Below, piece by piece: positions 36,265 to 44,905 of a DNA stretch of 51,372 nt. Numbering within the stretch: the first letter of the stretch is position 1; each line of letters starts with the position of its first letter. The position numbers and the translations under genes were made by a program. Source of the DNA: Candidatus Poribacteria bacterium (GTDB lineage: Bacteria; Poribacteria; WGA-4E; WGA-3G); NCBI GenBank assembly GCA_003635185.1, contig PYJA01000108.1, forward strand, positions 1 to 51,372, read 5' to 3'. Below the pieces are notes generated by a model. That model was not told the DNA's origin. It ran no database searches and was given only the letters and a program-made list of their open reading frames with translations.

Positions 36265-36334
36265 CACCTTAAGGCATCACTACGCGGGAAAAGCGGAACG
36301 TCAATAACGTATTACGAATCGCAAAGTCATAGAA

Positions 36335-38950
36335 ATGGAACTGAAAGACTATCAACAGGAAGCATTAGACACTTTAGACCGTTATCTTGAGGCATTGAAA
36401 GAGGCGCATCTGCAATTGGATAAAGTCACCGAGATTCTCTCATCAGATGAAGTCCCTGATAGTTTGAAAAATTACCCCCTTCAAGCATGGGAAAGTTTGC
36501 GTAAAAAATCAGGGTTACCGGGCGTGCCAGACAAAAACGGTGAGAACCATATTCCAGAATATATCTCACGTGAGGCGGCTTCTGGTAAACCGATCCCACA
36601 TGTCTGCTTGAAAGTGCCAACAGGTGGTGGAAAAACGTTGTTAGGTGTTGAGGCGGTGCGGCGACTCAAAATCGGCACAGGATTTCTGCTTTGGATTGTA
36701 CCAACTAAAGCCATTTATACGCAAACGCGAGAGGCATTTCGGAATCAAGAACATCCGTATCGACAGATTTTGGATCGTGCCTCTGGTGACCGCGTCAAAC
36801 TCCTTGAAAAAGATGACAGATTTACAAAGCAAGATGTTGAGAATCACCTCTGCGTGATGCTTCTGATGCTACCCTCCGCAAACCGAGAAAAAAACAAAGA
36901 ATTTTTGAAAATCTTTCGTGATAGCAGCGGTTACGATTCCTTCTTTCCTATTGAAGACGACATAAGGAAACATCTATCGTTATCGGAGGAGTACTCCGAC
37001 CTTGAAACTATAAAACCCGATGAGCCAGGCCAAATGCGTGGCATGTTCGCCGCAAATCCTGAAGATAGGCTGATTAAGCAGAGCCTTATTAATGCGCTAA
37101 AATTGATACGACCAACGGTGATTTTAGACGAAGCGCACAAAGCTTACGGAAGCAAAAAAGCCGAAAACAATCGGGAGTTTGTGAAAGCAGTGAATCGCCT
37201 TAATCCGCGCTTTGTGCTGGAGTTATCTGCTACGCCGCAGCTCGGAATCAGTAACATCCTTGTCAATATCTCTGGTACAGCACTTAAAGAGGAGGAGATG
37301 ATTAAAATCCCGATCCGACTTCGGAATTTCCCCAATTCCGATTGGAAATATACTCTTGCCAAAGCAAAGGCAGAACGGGATAAACTGGAGGAAGCAGCAA
37401 AGCAGTTTCAGCAGGAAGAAAACCGTTACATCCGCCCTATTGCAGTGATTCGGGTGGATCGCACGGGTAAAAAGCAACGTGATGGCATGAAGGTGCATGC
37501 ATTAGATGCTCGCGACGAACTCATCAAGGTACTCGGTGTGCCGGAGGAACACATTAAAGTGAAATCTTCAGAACAAGATGAACTCGCGGGGGTGGATCTG
37601 CTCAGCCCTTTTTGCCCTGTCCGATACATTATCACAAAAGATGCACTAAAAGAGGGGTGGGATTGTCCGTTTGCTTATCAATTGGCACTACTTGATAATA
37701 CCACAGCACAGACTGCTATGACACAGCTTATCGGTAGAGTCATGCGTCAACCGCATGCCCGCGCAACGAAGCGACCAGAATTGGATACTTGTTATATCTA
37801 CTGCTTCAATCAGAAAGTAGGCGATGCTGTTGACAACGTTAAAAAGGGTTTAGAAGCGGAAGGGTTAACAGGTCTTGCAGAATACGTTGAAAGTACGGAT
37901 GCGGACCGTGAAAAGAAAAGTATCCAGCGTAGGAAAAAATATCGTGAGATGGATATTTTCCTACCACAAGTCCTGCACAAAACAGGACGCAGTTGGGAGA
38001 TGCTAAATTATGAGCGTGACATTCTCAGCGCGATCAATTGGAGTCAACTCGGAGCAGTGGAACCAGTAAATTTAGATGACCAAGAACTTCTACAAGAAAT
38101 CCGAGCTACTATCCATTTGCAAGACCATGACGATCCTGAGAAAATCATCATAGAGAATATTTCGCAAAAATTGGATATATCGTTTTTTGTTAGACGTTTG
38201 AACGATGTTATTCCGAATCCTTGGCAAGCAGCGCGTATCGTGAAAGCCACCCTCCAAGCCTATCGAGAACAAGGCGATGATGAGAATAAGTTATTTACAA
38301 ATCGGTTATATCTCTCCGAAGTCTTGAAAAACAAACTCCGCACACAGATAGATACTCTTGCAGAAACAATTTTTCGAGAGAAACTGGAGAATAACAAAAT
38401 TCGGTTTAGTCTTGAAACAGATGTGACGTTGAATTTTGAATTGGAAAAGACGATTGAAGTTTATGTGACAAAAAATCCAAAACGTTTAACGCGTTCGGAT
38501 AATAGTCCCGTGCAGCTCAACCTATTTGACCCTGTATATGAGGCAGAATTCAACAATTTAGAGATGGATTTTGCGCTTTATCTTGATAAAAAAGATGCGA
38601 TTCAATGGTGGCATCGTATCGCCGCAAGGCAAGGCTATTTCTTGCAAGGTTGGCGGCGTGACCGTGTTTATCCTGACTTTATCGCCTGTGTGCAAGGAGA
38701 CAAGAAAGGACAGCAACGTCTACTTATTTTTGAAACCAAGGGGCAACACCTTGAAGGCAACAGCGACACCACATACAAACAAGAACTTATCAAGACATTA
38801 GAGTCAGCGTATAAAAACGCTACAGATTACGGGACAATGGAAGCTGCCGGTCCTAATGATAAACCGATGTCTTTTCGCATGTTGCTTGAGGACACTTGGC
38901 GTGAAACGGTTAATGAGACGATAGATGACTATTCCACATCGCCACAATAA
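36335..38950 (+). CDS. res: Type III restriction enzyme, helicase/nuclease subunit (Res)
   Basis: 871 aa. SF2 helicase motifs: VPTGGGKTLL (Walker A, ~94), IVPTKAIYTQTR (Ia), LDEAHKAYG (II, ~263), LELSATPQ (III), and ALKEGWDCPFAYQLALLDN with QLIGRVMRQP (V-VI). The C-terminal domain has RVYPDFIAC (~778) and LLIFETKGQHLEGN (~797), a PD-(D/E)xK nuclease. Together with Mod it cuts DNA between two head-to-head unmethylated sites after ATP-driven movement. All motifs appear intact, so the system is probably active. It ends the defence island. Confidence 0.93.
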   Translation: MELKDYQQEALDTLDRYLEALKEAHLQLDKVTEILSSDEVPDSLKNYPLQAWESLRKKSGLPGVPDKNGENHIPEYISREAASGKPIPHVCLKVPTGGGKTLLGVEAVRRLKIGTGFLLWIVPTKAIYTQTREAFRNQEHPYRQILDRASGDRVKLLEKDDRFTKQDVENHLCVMLLMLPSANREKNKEFLKIFRDSSGYDSFFPIEDDIRKHLSLSEEYSDLETIKPDEPGQMRGMFAANPEDRLIKQSLINALKLIRPTVILDEAHKAYGSKKAENNREFVKAVNRLNPRFVLELSATPQLGISNILVNISGTALKEEEMIKIPIRLRNFPNSDWKYTLAKAKAERDKLEEAAKQFQQEENRYIRPIAVIRVDRTGKKQRDGMKVHALDARDELIKVLGVPEEHIKVKSSEQDELAGVDLLSPFCPVRYIITKDALKEGWDCPFAYQLALLDNTTAQTAMTQLIGRVMRQPHARATKRPELDTCYIYCFNQKVGDAVDNVKKGLEAEGLTGLAEYVESTDADREKKSIQRRKKYREMDIFLPQVLHKTGRSWEMLNYERDILSAINWSQLGAVEPVNLDDQELLQEIRATIHLQDHDDPEKIIIENISQKLDISFFVRRLNDVIPNPWQAARIVKATLQAYREQGDDENKLFTNRLYLSEVLKNKLRTQIDTLAETIFREKLENNKIRFSLETDVTLNFELEKTIEVYVTKNPKRLTRSDNSPVQLNLFDPVYEAEFNNLEMDFALYLDKKDAIQWWHRIAARQGYFLQGWRRDRVYPDFIACVQGDKKGQQRLLIFETKGQHLEGNSDTTYKQELIKTLESAYKNATDYGTMEAAGPNDKPMSFRMLLEDTWRETVNETIDDYSTSPQ

Positions 38951-39131
38951 CGGATCAATGTATGAAAAAATCTCTCTCCCAACCTACAATTCCTTATAGA
39001 ATGGGCAAGTTTCCCCTGCTTATGCTTTCCTCAACGTAAGGCAAGTCCCTTGTCGCTGTCTAACCCTTCCTATTTCTTGACGCATTTTGCCTTTTTCAAG
39101 CGTTACAACGTTCAATCACAATTCATTATTT

Positions 39132-40658
39132 ATGTTAAAATTAAAACCCTCTTTTGCCTTAAACTTCACATCAGAAAAAATTTCGGATTCAGCGATTTAT
39201 ATCGGATTTTTAATCTTTGTCATATCGCTTCCATTCGACTATTTAACAGTGTTCCTAAATATAGGAATGTCGTTTGTACTATTCGGATGGGTAGGGCGCA
39301 TGATAGCAGAACGGAAACTCAATTGGTGTCGCACACCTCTTGACGTTCCCATTGCGCTATTTTTAGGATTGGCATTGGTTGCTTCGTTGTTTGCGCCACA
39401 TCGTGCAGGTAGTAGTTTTGGGTATTTTTGGAAGCTGCTGCGGGCAATTCTACTTTTTTATGCAGTTATTCATAGTCGTTTGGGAATTCGGTGGCGACAT
39501 ATTGTCATCGGTTTTGTTGCAGCAGCGGGTTTATCTTCAATGCTTGGTCTCTGGTCCTACGTGAACGGGACAGGTTTAGCACACAGTTTGATGGGACGAG
39601 TTGACTTAGAATATCAGAGCGAATTTTCGGCAGGTGAAGGTTTTTCAGATGAATTACGTGACGAATTGCGTCAAATTAATATCCCACTTTCCCGGAGTGC
39701 ATCCATCTTGCCATCCAAAAAACCTGATGAATGGCGGATTGATGACTTAGCAAGGAACAGACACTACGTAGTTCGTAAGGACGAAACACATCTCATGGTC
39801 TACATGATTGAACAACGTCTCGCTGGTACCTTCAAGGCACCGAATTACCTCGGCGCATACCTTGCGCTTAGTCTGCCTTATATATTAGGATACTTTGTTG
39901 CAAGCTGGCAATTATTACACAAACAGAGGAATGGAATATGGATTATTTCTGTGCTTGGTGCTGTTGTTGTCATGATGACTGTGAATCTGGCGTTAACACT
40001 CACGCGTGGCGCGTGGGTGAGTGTTGCTGTTGCGACAGTATGTATCGGTATTTACTTAGTTGTGAATAGGTTATCAGATAGTGGTTCTTTGAAACATGTG
40101 TTGATAGGTACCACCCTAATAATAACGATTTTAGGTGTCTCCGTATTTCTGATGCCTCAGCATATTAAGACACGTTTCAACACTATGATTGAGCGACCTG
40201 CAGGTTTTATGGGAGAACGGCCGCAATGGTGGCGCACCTCACTTGAACTCATTCAGAAATATCCTATTACCGGTATCGGATTAGGTAGGTTTCGCTATGA
40301 GGCACAATTAAACGCACCACCTGATCTGTCCGATGTCCCCTATCATGCCCATAACATCTATCTACATATCGCCGTTGAACACGGTATTCCTTCTCTATTC
40401 CTGTTTTTGTGGATAATCGTGCTAATTTGGAAGCGGATTTGGGCGATCCGTTCCATAATGGATATTGAAGGAAATTTTTGGAGCATAGGAACATTTATCG
40501 GGGGGAGTGGCTTCCTGATTTCTGTGCTTACCTACGGCACAGTAGATTACATATTTCACCATCGTTCAATATTGCTTTTCTGGTTTATTATTGGCATAAT
40601 ATATTATATCCAACTCGACAAGGACAAAACAGATGAAAAAGGACTTGAAGCCGATTGA
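39132..40658 (+). CDS. O-antigen ligase family membrane protein
   Basis: 508 aa from ATG 39132; a TTG 45 bp earlier is open but less likely. About eleven or twelve membrane segments with one large soluble loop (residues ~170-235) and the Wzy_C/WaaL-type segment NLALTLTRGAWVSVAVA. A later loop has PQWWRTSLELIQKYPITGIGLGRF and YHAHNIYLHIAVEHGI, where the His is the usual catalytic candidate. It would join polysaccharide to lipid A-core, or act on another glycan, at the periplasmic face. The end overlaps the next gene by 26 bp. Confidence 0.85.
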   Translation: MLKLKPSFALNFTSEKISDSAIYIGFLIFVISLPFDYLTVFLNIGMSFVLFGWVGRMIAERKLNWCRTPLDVPIALFLGLALVASLFAPHRAGSSFGYFWKLLRAILLFYAVIHSRLGIRWRHIVIGFVAAAGLSSMLGLWSYVNGTGLAHSLMGRVDLEYQSEFSAGEGFSDELRDELRQINIPLSRSASILPSKKPDEWRIDDLARNRHYVVRKDETHLMVYMIEQRLAGTFKAPNYLGAYLALSLPYILGYFVASWQLLHKQRNGIWIISVLGAVVVMMTVNLALTLTRGAWVSVAVATVCIGIYLVVNRLSDSGSLKHVLIGTTLIITILGVSVFLMPQHIKTRFNTMIERPAGFMGERPQWWRTSLELIQKYPITGIGLGRFRYEAQLNAPPDLSDVPYHAHNIYLHIAVEHGIPSLFLFLWIIVLIWKRIWAIRSIMDIEGNFWSIGTFIGGSGFLISVLTYGTVDYIFHHRSILLFWFIIGIIYYIQLDKDKTDEKGLEAD

Positions 40659-41580
40659 CATGTCTTCCGTGAAAACTTATCCGTTACAGGATCGTGTTAA
40701 TAAAGTATCTGTCAACGACTTTGCAACACTGCCAGATGGACAAGTGGATCTATCTCCGTTTTTAGCATGCCTTCCAAAGATACTTAAGGGACAAGATTTT
40801 TTAGAACTGATTGACAAAATTGTTACTGCCCATCAACGTGAAAAAGCGGTGATTGTTATGATGGGCGGACATGTCATCAAGTGTGGTTTAACGCCTCACT
40901 TAATTGCACTTGCTGAGCGAGAAATAATTACCGGTTTCGCCTTTAACGGAGCAAGTAGCATTCACGATTTTGAAATTGCTCTCATCGGTGAAACTTCTGA
41001 AGATGTTTCTGCCTACTTACAAACTGGACAATTCGGGATGTGGGAGGAGACAGGAAAATTGATGAATGAGGCAATTCAGCATGCTGCAGATACAGGCATC
41101 GGCATGGGGGAAGCATTAGGTAAAAAACTGACAGCTTTAGACGCGCCTTACAACGCTTATAGTCTTCTCGCTGCAGGAATTCAACATGATATTCCGATTA
41201 CTGTTCATGTTGCTATCGGCACAGATATAATTCATCAGCATCCGTCTGCAAACGGTGCTGCGATTGGCGAGGCAAGTTTTACCGATTTTCGTTTGCTAAC
41301 GCAACTTGTGACGCAATTAGAAGATGGTGGGGTTGTCCTAAATTTCGGTTCAGCCGTAATTTTGCCAGAGGTGTTTCTGAAGGCATTAACGATCGCGCGG
41401 AATTTAGGGCATACCGTATCACGATTCACTGCTGCTGATTTTGATATGCTCCAACAATATCGCCCCGCAGAGAATGTCGTTAAACGCCCAACTGAGATGG
41501 GCGGTAAAGGTTGGACCTTCACGGGACATCATGAGTTGATGATTCCGCTTTTGGTACAGGCAGTACTTTCCCGGTTTTAA
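40633..41580 (+). CDS. Deoxyhypusine synthase-like protein
   Basis: 315 aa. The core VIVMMGGHVIKCGLTPHLIALAEREIITGFAFNG followed by SIHDFEIALIGETSEDVSAYLQTGQFGMWEETG follows the deoxyhypusine synthase superfamily (GA/GGxxIKxGL, NGA/S..HDFE, GxFGMxEET). Real deoxyhypusine synthase uses NAD and spermidine to modify eIF5A in archaea and eukaryotes. Bacterial homologues often make homospermidine or have unknown roles. The catalytic Lys equivalent may be in EMGGKGW near the end, but I cannot confirm it. The ATG at 40633 follows 'aggacaaaac' and overlaps the ligase stop. Confidence 0.65.
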   Translation: MKKDLKPIDMSSVKTYPLQDRVNKVSVNDFATLPDGQVDLSPFLACLPKILKGQDFLELIDKIVTAHQREKAVIVMMGGHVIKCGLTPHLIALAEREIITGFAFNGASSIHDFEIALIGETSEDVSAYLQTGQFGMWEETGKLMNEAIQHAADTGIGMGEALGKKLTALDAPYNAYSLLAAGIQHDIPITVHVAIGTDIIHQHPSANGAAIGEASFTDFRLLTQLVTQLEDGGVVLNFGSAVILPEVFLKALTIARNLGHTVSRFTAADFDMLQQYRPAENVVKRPTEMGGKGWTFTGHHELMIPLLVQAVLSRF

Positions 41581-41628
41581 ATGCTTCTGATAGCTGGTAT
41601 TATACCCAATTTTCTCGATTCTTCTCGG

Positions 41629-41654
41629 TAGGTTCGGTTAGGAAACCGAACCTA
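41629..41654. repeat. GGTTAGGAAACC-core palindrome
   Basis: Perfect 11-bp arms TAGGTTCGGTT and AACCGAACCTA surround AGGA. It has the same GGTTAGGAAACC core as repeat A but lacks the flanking arms. Confidence 0.75.
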
Positions 41655-41668
41655 ACTCAAGCACAACA

Positions 41669-41709
41669 AATCAACGCCAAGTGCAGTTTACACACTTGGC
41701 GTTGATTTA
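41669..41709. terminator. Strong hairpin between convergent genes
   Basis: Perfect 16-bp arms, AAATCAACGCCAAGTG and its complement CACTTGGCGTTGATTT, enclose a 9-base loop. It lies between the deoxyhypusine synthase-like gene (+) and the 77-aa gene (-), where a bidirectional terminator is expected. The A/T ends of the stem could serve as short U-tracts. Confidence 0.7.
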
Positions 41710-41740
41710 GTGTACAGCAACATTTATATTTTATATCAAA

Positions 41741-41974
41741 CTAACGGCATATTGAACGTTTTTTATGTAGCTCGTGTCGAACCGTCTTCACAAACTTCTT
41801 TTTCGAAACATCACAGCGATTTAAAGTAGTTTTTAGTTCGACTAATAGTGCGCGGGAAGCCTGTAACTGCGGCAGTGATGGGGTTTGCAGATATATTTTT
41901 AACAGTTCTTTTTTATCGGCGCTATCCATTTCGTCTTGTGATTTAAGGAGTTTACAATATTGTGAATAGTCCAT
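41741..41974 (-). CDS. Hypothetical small protein, 77 aa
   Basis: It is highly charged and helical: MDYSQYCKLLKSQDEMDSADKKELLKIYL, then a Leu-rich segment and a basic tail ending KKRSICR. 'aattggagaca' before the ATG supports translation. No family recognised. It stands between a terminator hairpin and the CYTH gene on the same strand. Confidence 0.6.
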   Translation of the reverse strand: MDYSQYCKLLKSQDEMDSADKKELLKIYLQTPSLPQLQASRALLVELKTTLNRCDVSKKKFVKTVRHELHKKRSICR

Positions 41975-42048
41975 AGTTGTGTCTCCAATTTATGTGTTTT
42001 AGATAGGCAGTTCTATTTTTATTCTGTCTATTTATGTTTTTGAAAGTT

Positions 42049-42549
42049 TTACAGTTCACTGTAAGAAACGGCAATCGGTTCTGCCGCGTTTAAGTCAAGA
42101 GTGATTTTTACATGTTGATGTTCTTTGATTGCCTCTGTTTCGGATTGCCCCTGAAAAACGGTTTCTAATTCAACGAATTCTCCTAAACTTTCAACTCTGT
42201 CTAAGTGAATTCGGGTATTGTTATACATCCACAGTGATCGTTGTTTTTTGACAATTGTTTTTATACCTAACGCCGCAGCTAACAAGTCTTTTAGTGCCGT
42301 CGGTTCAGCAATTTTACAGAGTTGGTATATACTGTAGCGAGATTCCAATTCATTCGGACGCTCATAGTAGATTAGCCAACCTTCATCAGCATCATCTGTC
42401 TCGCGTAGTTTTAGCCTACCTTTCGGATTGTGGAAATAGGTATCTACTTGGTATATTGTTTCACGGTGCGTTGCCTCTAAGCCTGCTAACCTCGGTAAGA
42501 GTGTGTCAAGCGATTCATACCGTACTTTGAACTCTAAGTTTTTTGCCAT
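42049..42549 (-). CDS. CYTH domain protein (class IV adenylate cyclase / thiamine-triphosphatase fold)
   Basis: 166 aa. The tunnel-fold markers are NLEFKVRYESLDTLLPRL (N-terminal E-x-K strand, with a reduced ExExK), YQVDTYFHNPKGRLKLRE, VVKKQRSLW (read as IVKKQRSLW) and RIHLDRVESLGEFVELE. The charged residues that bind triphosphate and metal are largely kept. CYTH proteins are adenylate cyclases (CyaB) or triphosphatases. Which one cannot be told; a bacterial cyclase is attractive given the cNMP-binding phosphatase elsewhere in the window. Confidence 0.85.
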   Translation of the reverse strand: MAKNLEFKVRYESLDTLLPRLAGLEATHRETIYQVDTYFHNPKGRLKLRETDDADEGWLIYYERPNELESRYSIYQLCKIAEPTALKDLLAAALGIKTIVKKQRSLWMYNNTRIHLDRVESLGEFVELETVFQGQSETEAIKEHQHVKITLDLNAAEPIAVSYSEL

Positions 42550-42614
42550 TATATGATTTAATAGTTGTTCTTAGTGGATTCGGTGCCTTAGTGTTAGTAT
42601 ACACACCGTAGGTC

Positions 42615-43232
42615 TCATTCAAGTTCCATAAAATCTAAATCCAAATCTAAATCCTCTTCGGTTTGGTAACTATTGACACAGGAGCGATTACACCGTTCTC
42701 CGTGCGCCTGTAATCCACAAACGCGATGCTTCAACCGCAGAGAACTCTCCAAACAAGTTCGCAACTGCTCAGGGTCAAAATGCCGTCCCATCAAGAAACT
42801 GTAACTACCCCTTTGCATGAGGTAACGTGCCGTCCTGTCATCAGAAACAATTGAGATGATTTTAACGTGGGATTGATATCTTTGGATAAATTCAAAGATA
42901 CGACTGCGTCGATATCGTGTGAAATCTGCAATTATCATACGATATTTTGCTAACTTCAGCATTGCGACTGCCTGTGAACTACGTCCTATAATATCACATC
43001 GATAGTTTTCTGATTCAAGCACATTTACAATTTTGTCCCGCACATCACGATTATAAGATATGACCAACACATCACCTTTCAATTGAGAAATAGAGTGACT
43101 CTCTTGAATTTCAAGCGGGAGGAGTGCATCATCGACTCGCCATCTCAAACTTCTGCGCGCATCACGCATCTGCCTTTCTGCTTGGGCAAGTTTCTCCTCC
43201 ATTTCTGGACGTCGTTTTTTTGATCTTCGCAT
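42615..43232 (-). CDS. Degenerate response-regulator receiver protein
   Basis: 205 aa from ATG 43232; a TTG at 43298 would add 22 residues. A basic, coiled-coil N-terminus (RRSKKRRPEMEEKLAQAERQM) precedes a receiver-like domain. The pattern GDVLVISYNRDVRDKIVNVLE, YRMIIADFTRY (phospho-acceptor-like Asp) and FLMGRHFDPEQL follows the CheY fold. However, the usual acidic pair after β1 and the conserved Lys before the FDP are missing, so normal phosphorylation is doubtful. A CGLQAHGERCNRSC cluster and an acidic tail (EEDLDLDLDFMELE) end the protein. No DNA-binding domain. Confidence 0.65.
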   Translation of the reverse strand: MRRSKKRRPEMEEKLAQAERQMRDARRSLRWRVDDALLPLEIQESHSISQLKGDVLVISYNRDVRDKIVNVLESENYRCDIIGRSSQAVAMLKLAKYRMIIADFTRYRRSRIFEFIQRYQSHVKIISIVSDDRTARYLMQRGSYSFLMGRHFDPEQLRTCLESSLRLKHRVCGLQAHGERCNRSCVNSYQTEEDLDLDLDFMELE

Positions 43233-43658
43233 AATAGATTTAGTCCCTTTTAATGCATGGACATCCGTATTTGATTTCTTATGCTTCTGAAGAAACAAGA
43301 AAACCCTTTATACGTAATCCTGCAAAGTTAATAACGAAATATTTTCTAAAAGAATTCATAATTTTTCAAAAATTTGACCAACTTCAAGGTTATCACTACG
43401 TTTTAGATGTGATAAACCCATTTTTTCTTGTAAAAAAACAGAGTGTGCTATAAAATAGCGACAATTCGTTCACGCCTAAGCCTAATGGTTCTCTCTTTAC
43501 CGAAATAGTTAAAACTGTAAGAGTAAGAAAAATAAACGTTTCCAATTTTATTCTTGTTATATATTATAGACGCATTTGTCCTTAAAAAGATAGGAAAAAA
43601 CACCATATTTTCTTAGTTATACATAATTCGCATATTTTAAAACCGAAAGATAAAAGAA
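43233..43658. other. AT-rich divergent intergenic region
   Basis: About 426 bp, strongly AT-rich, between the receiver-like gene (-) and the hydrolase gene (+). There is no gene, no repeat family seen elsewhere and no strong hairpin. It should hold promoters for both directions, but none can be pinned down. Confidence 0.5.
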
Positions 43659-44705
43659 ATGAACGACACACCTTCAGCATCTCAAATCCCAATCCCAACG
43701 CATTTTAATTCTGATCAGGTAGGACGCGTTTGGCGCGTTCCGTATCAAGATCGGCTGCATGAGGCGCGGGCATGGGCACAACAGCACGACATTCCCGCCG
43801 CATCTAAAGATACCCTCCGTACCTGCTTGCTGCTTGTTGATGTCCAAAATACGTTCTGTATTCCAGATTATGAGCTGTTTGTTGGCGGCAGATCGGGAAA
43901 TGGTGCTGTAGAGGATAATGTGCGCTTGTGTGAGTTTATCTATCGCAATCTTCCGCATATTACGAAAATCGCTTGCACGCTGGATACACATACTGTGATG
44001 CAGATATTCCACGAAATTTTTTGGATTGATGCTGCTGGTGAGCATCCTGTTCCGCTGCAGACGCTTATTACGCAGGATGATATTGAAACAGGAAAGTGGC
44101 GCGTCAACCCAGAGATCGTTGGCAACCTAATGAAAAATGCCAATCAATACGTATGGTTCAAAGAATATGGTGAACATTATGTCAAAACCCTTACATCTGA
44201 CGGTAAGTACCCACTTACGATATGGCCCTATCACGCAATGCTCGGTGGGATTGGGCATGCTATAGTTTCTGCTGTTGACGAAGCGTGCTTTTTTTATGCA
44301 ATTGCCCGTAACAGCCAAACCCATTATGAACTCAAAGGGCGAAACCCGTTGACAGAAAACTACTCGGTGCTGCGACCAGAAGTACTTCATAACGCAGAAG
44401 GGAAACCGATTGCCCAAAAGAACAGCGGTTTTTTGGAAACGCTATTAGAATACGACCGCGTGATTATTGCAGGTCAAGCAAAGAGCCACTGTGTTGCATG
44501 GACGGTGAGCGATCTACTTGAAGAAATCCAGCAGACTGACCCGATGCTTGCTAAGAAAATCTATCTGATGGAGGACCTCACTTCACCTGTAGTGGTGCCA
44601 GGTATTGTAGACTATACGGACTCTGCAAATGCTGCTTTTGCCCAATTTTCTGAAGCGGGCATGCATATAGTCCAATCAACAGAACCGATAGAGAGTTGGG
44701 AATAG
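43659..44705 (+). CDS. Isochorismatase-family cysteine hydrolase (nicotinamidase-like)
   Basis: 348 aa, longer than nicotinamidases (~210). The catalytic elements are TCLLLVDVQNTFC (Asp61), KIACTLDTH, WPYHAMLGGIGHAI, and GQAKSHCVAWTVSDLL with the nucleophile Cys. The extra length is an N-terminal ~50 residues and an insertion around residues 120-190. The family hydrolyses nicotinamide, isochorismate or related amides and ethers. Nicotinamide is possible, but the insertion points to an altered pocket. Alone in its transcription unit. Confidence 0.83.
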   Translation: MNDTPSASQIPIPTHFNSDQVGRVWRVPYQDRLHEARAWAQQHDIPAASKDTLRTCLLLVDVQNTFCIPDYELFVGGRSGNGAVEDNVRLCEFIYRNLPHITKIACTLDTHTVMQIFHEIFWIDAAGEHPVPLQTLITQDDIETGKWRVNPEIVGNLMKNANQYVWFKEYGEHYVKTLTSDGKYPLTIWPYHAMLGGIGHAIVSAVDEACFFYAIARNSQTHYELKGRNPLTENYSVLRPEVLHNAEGKPIAQKNSGFLETLLEYDRVIIAGQAKSHCVAWTVSDLLEEIQQTDPMLAKKIYLMEDLTSPVVVPGIVDYTDSANAAFAQFSEAGMHIVQSTEPIESWE

Positions 44706-44748
44706 TCTGATATTTATCAAATTCGTTCATAATTCAATGTTTATCAGT

Positions 44749-44877
44749 CAGGACGGACGCATTCCCCCCTTGATAAGGGGGGTTAGGGGGGTTAGGGGGG
44801 TTAAAAAGCCGCTATTTCTGTTATTTAACCCCCTAAATCCCCCTTATCAAGGGGACTTTAAAAATGCGTAAGTCCTG
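44749..44877. repeat. MITE-like repeat B, copy 1
   Basis: The ends are CAGGACGGACGCATT and AATGCGTAAGTCCTG (inverted, two mismatches). Just inside lie opposed 'cccccttgataagggggg' and 'cccccttatcaaggggac' arms, with 'gggggttagg' repeated in between. It is 129 bp, has no coding capacity and lies between the hydrolase and PfkB genes. Same family as 49603-49736 and 49982-50093. Confidence 0.85.
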
Positions 44878-44905
44878 TATAACATAAGAATTTTGGAGAA
44901 TAGCG

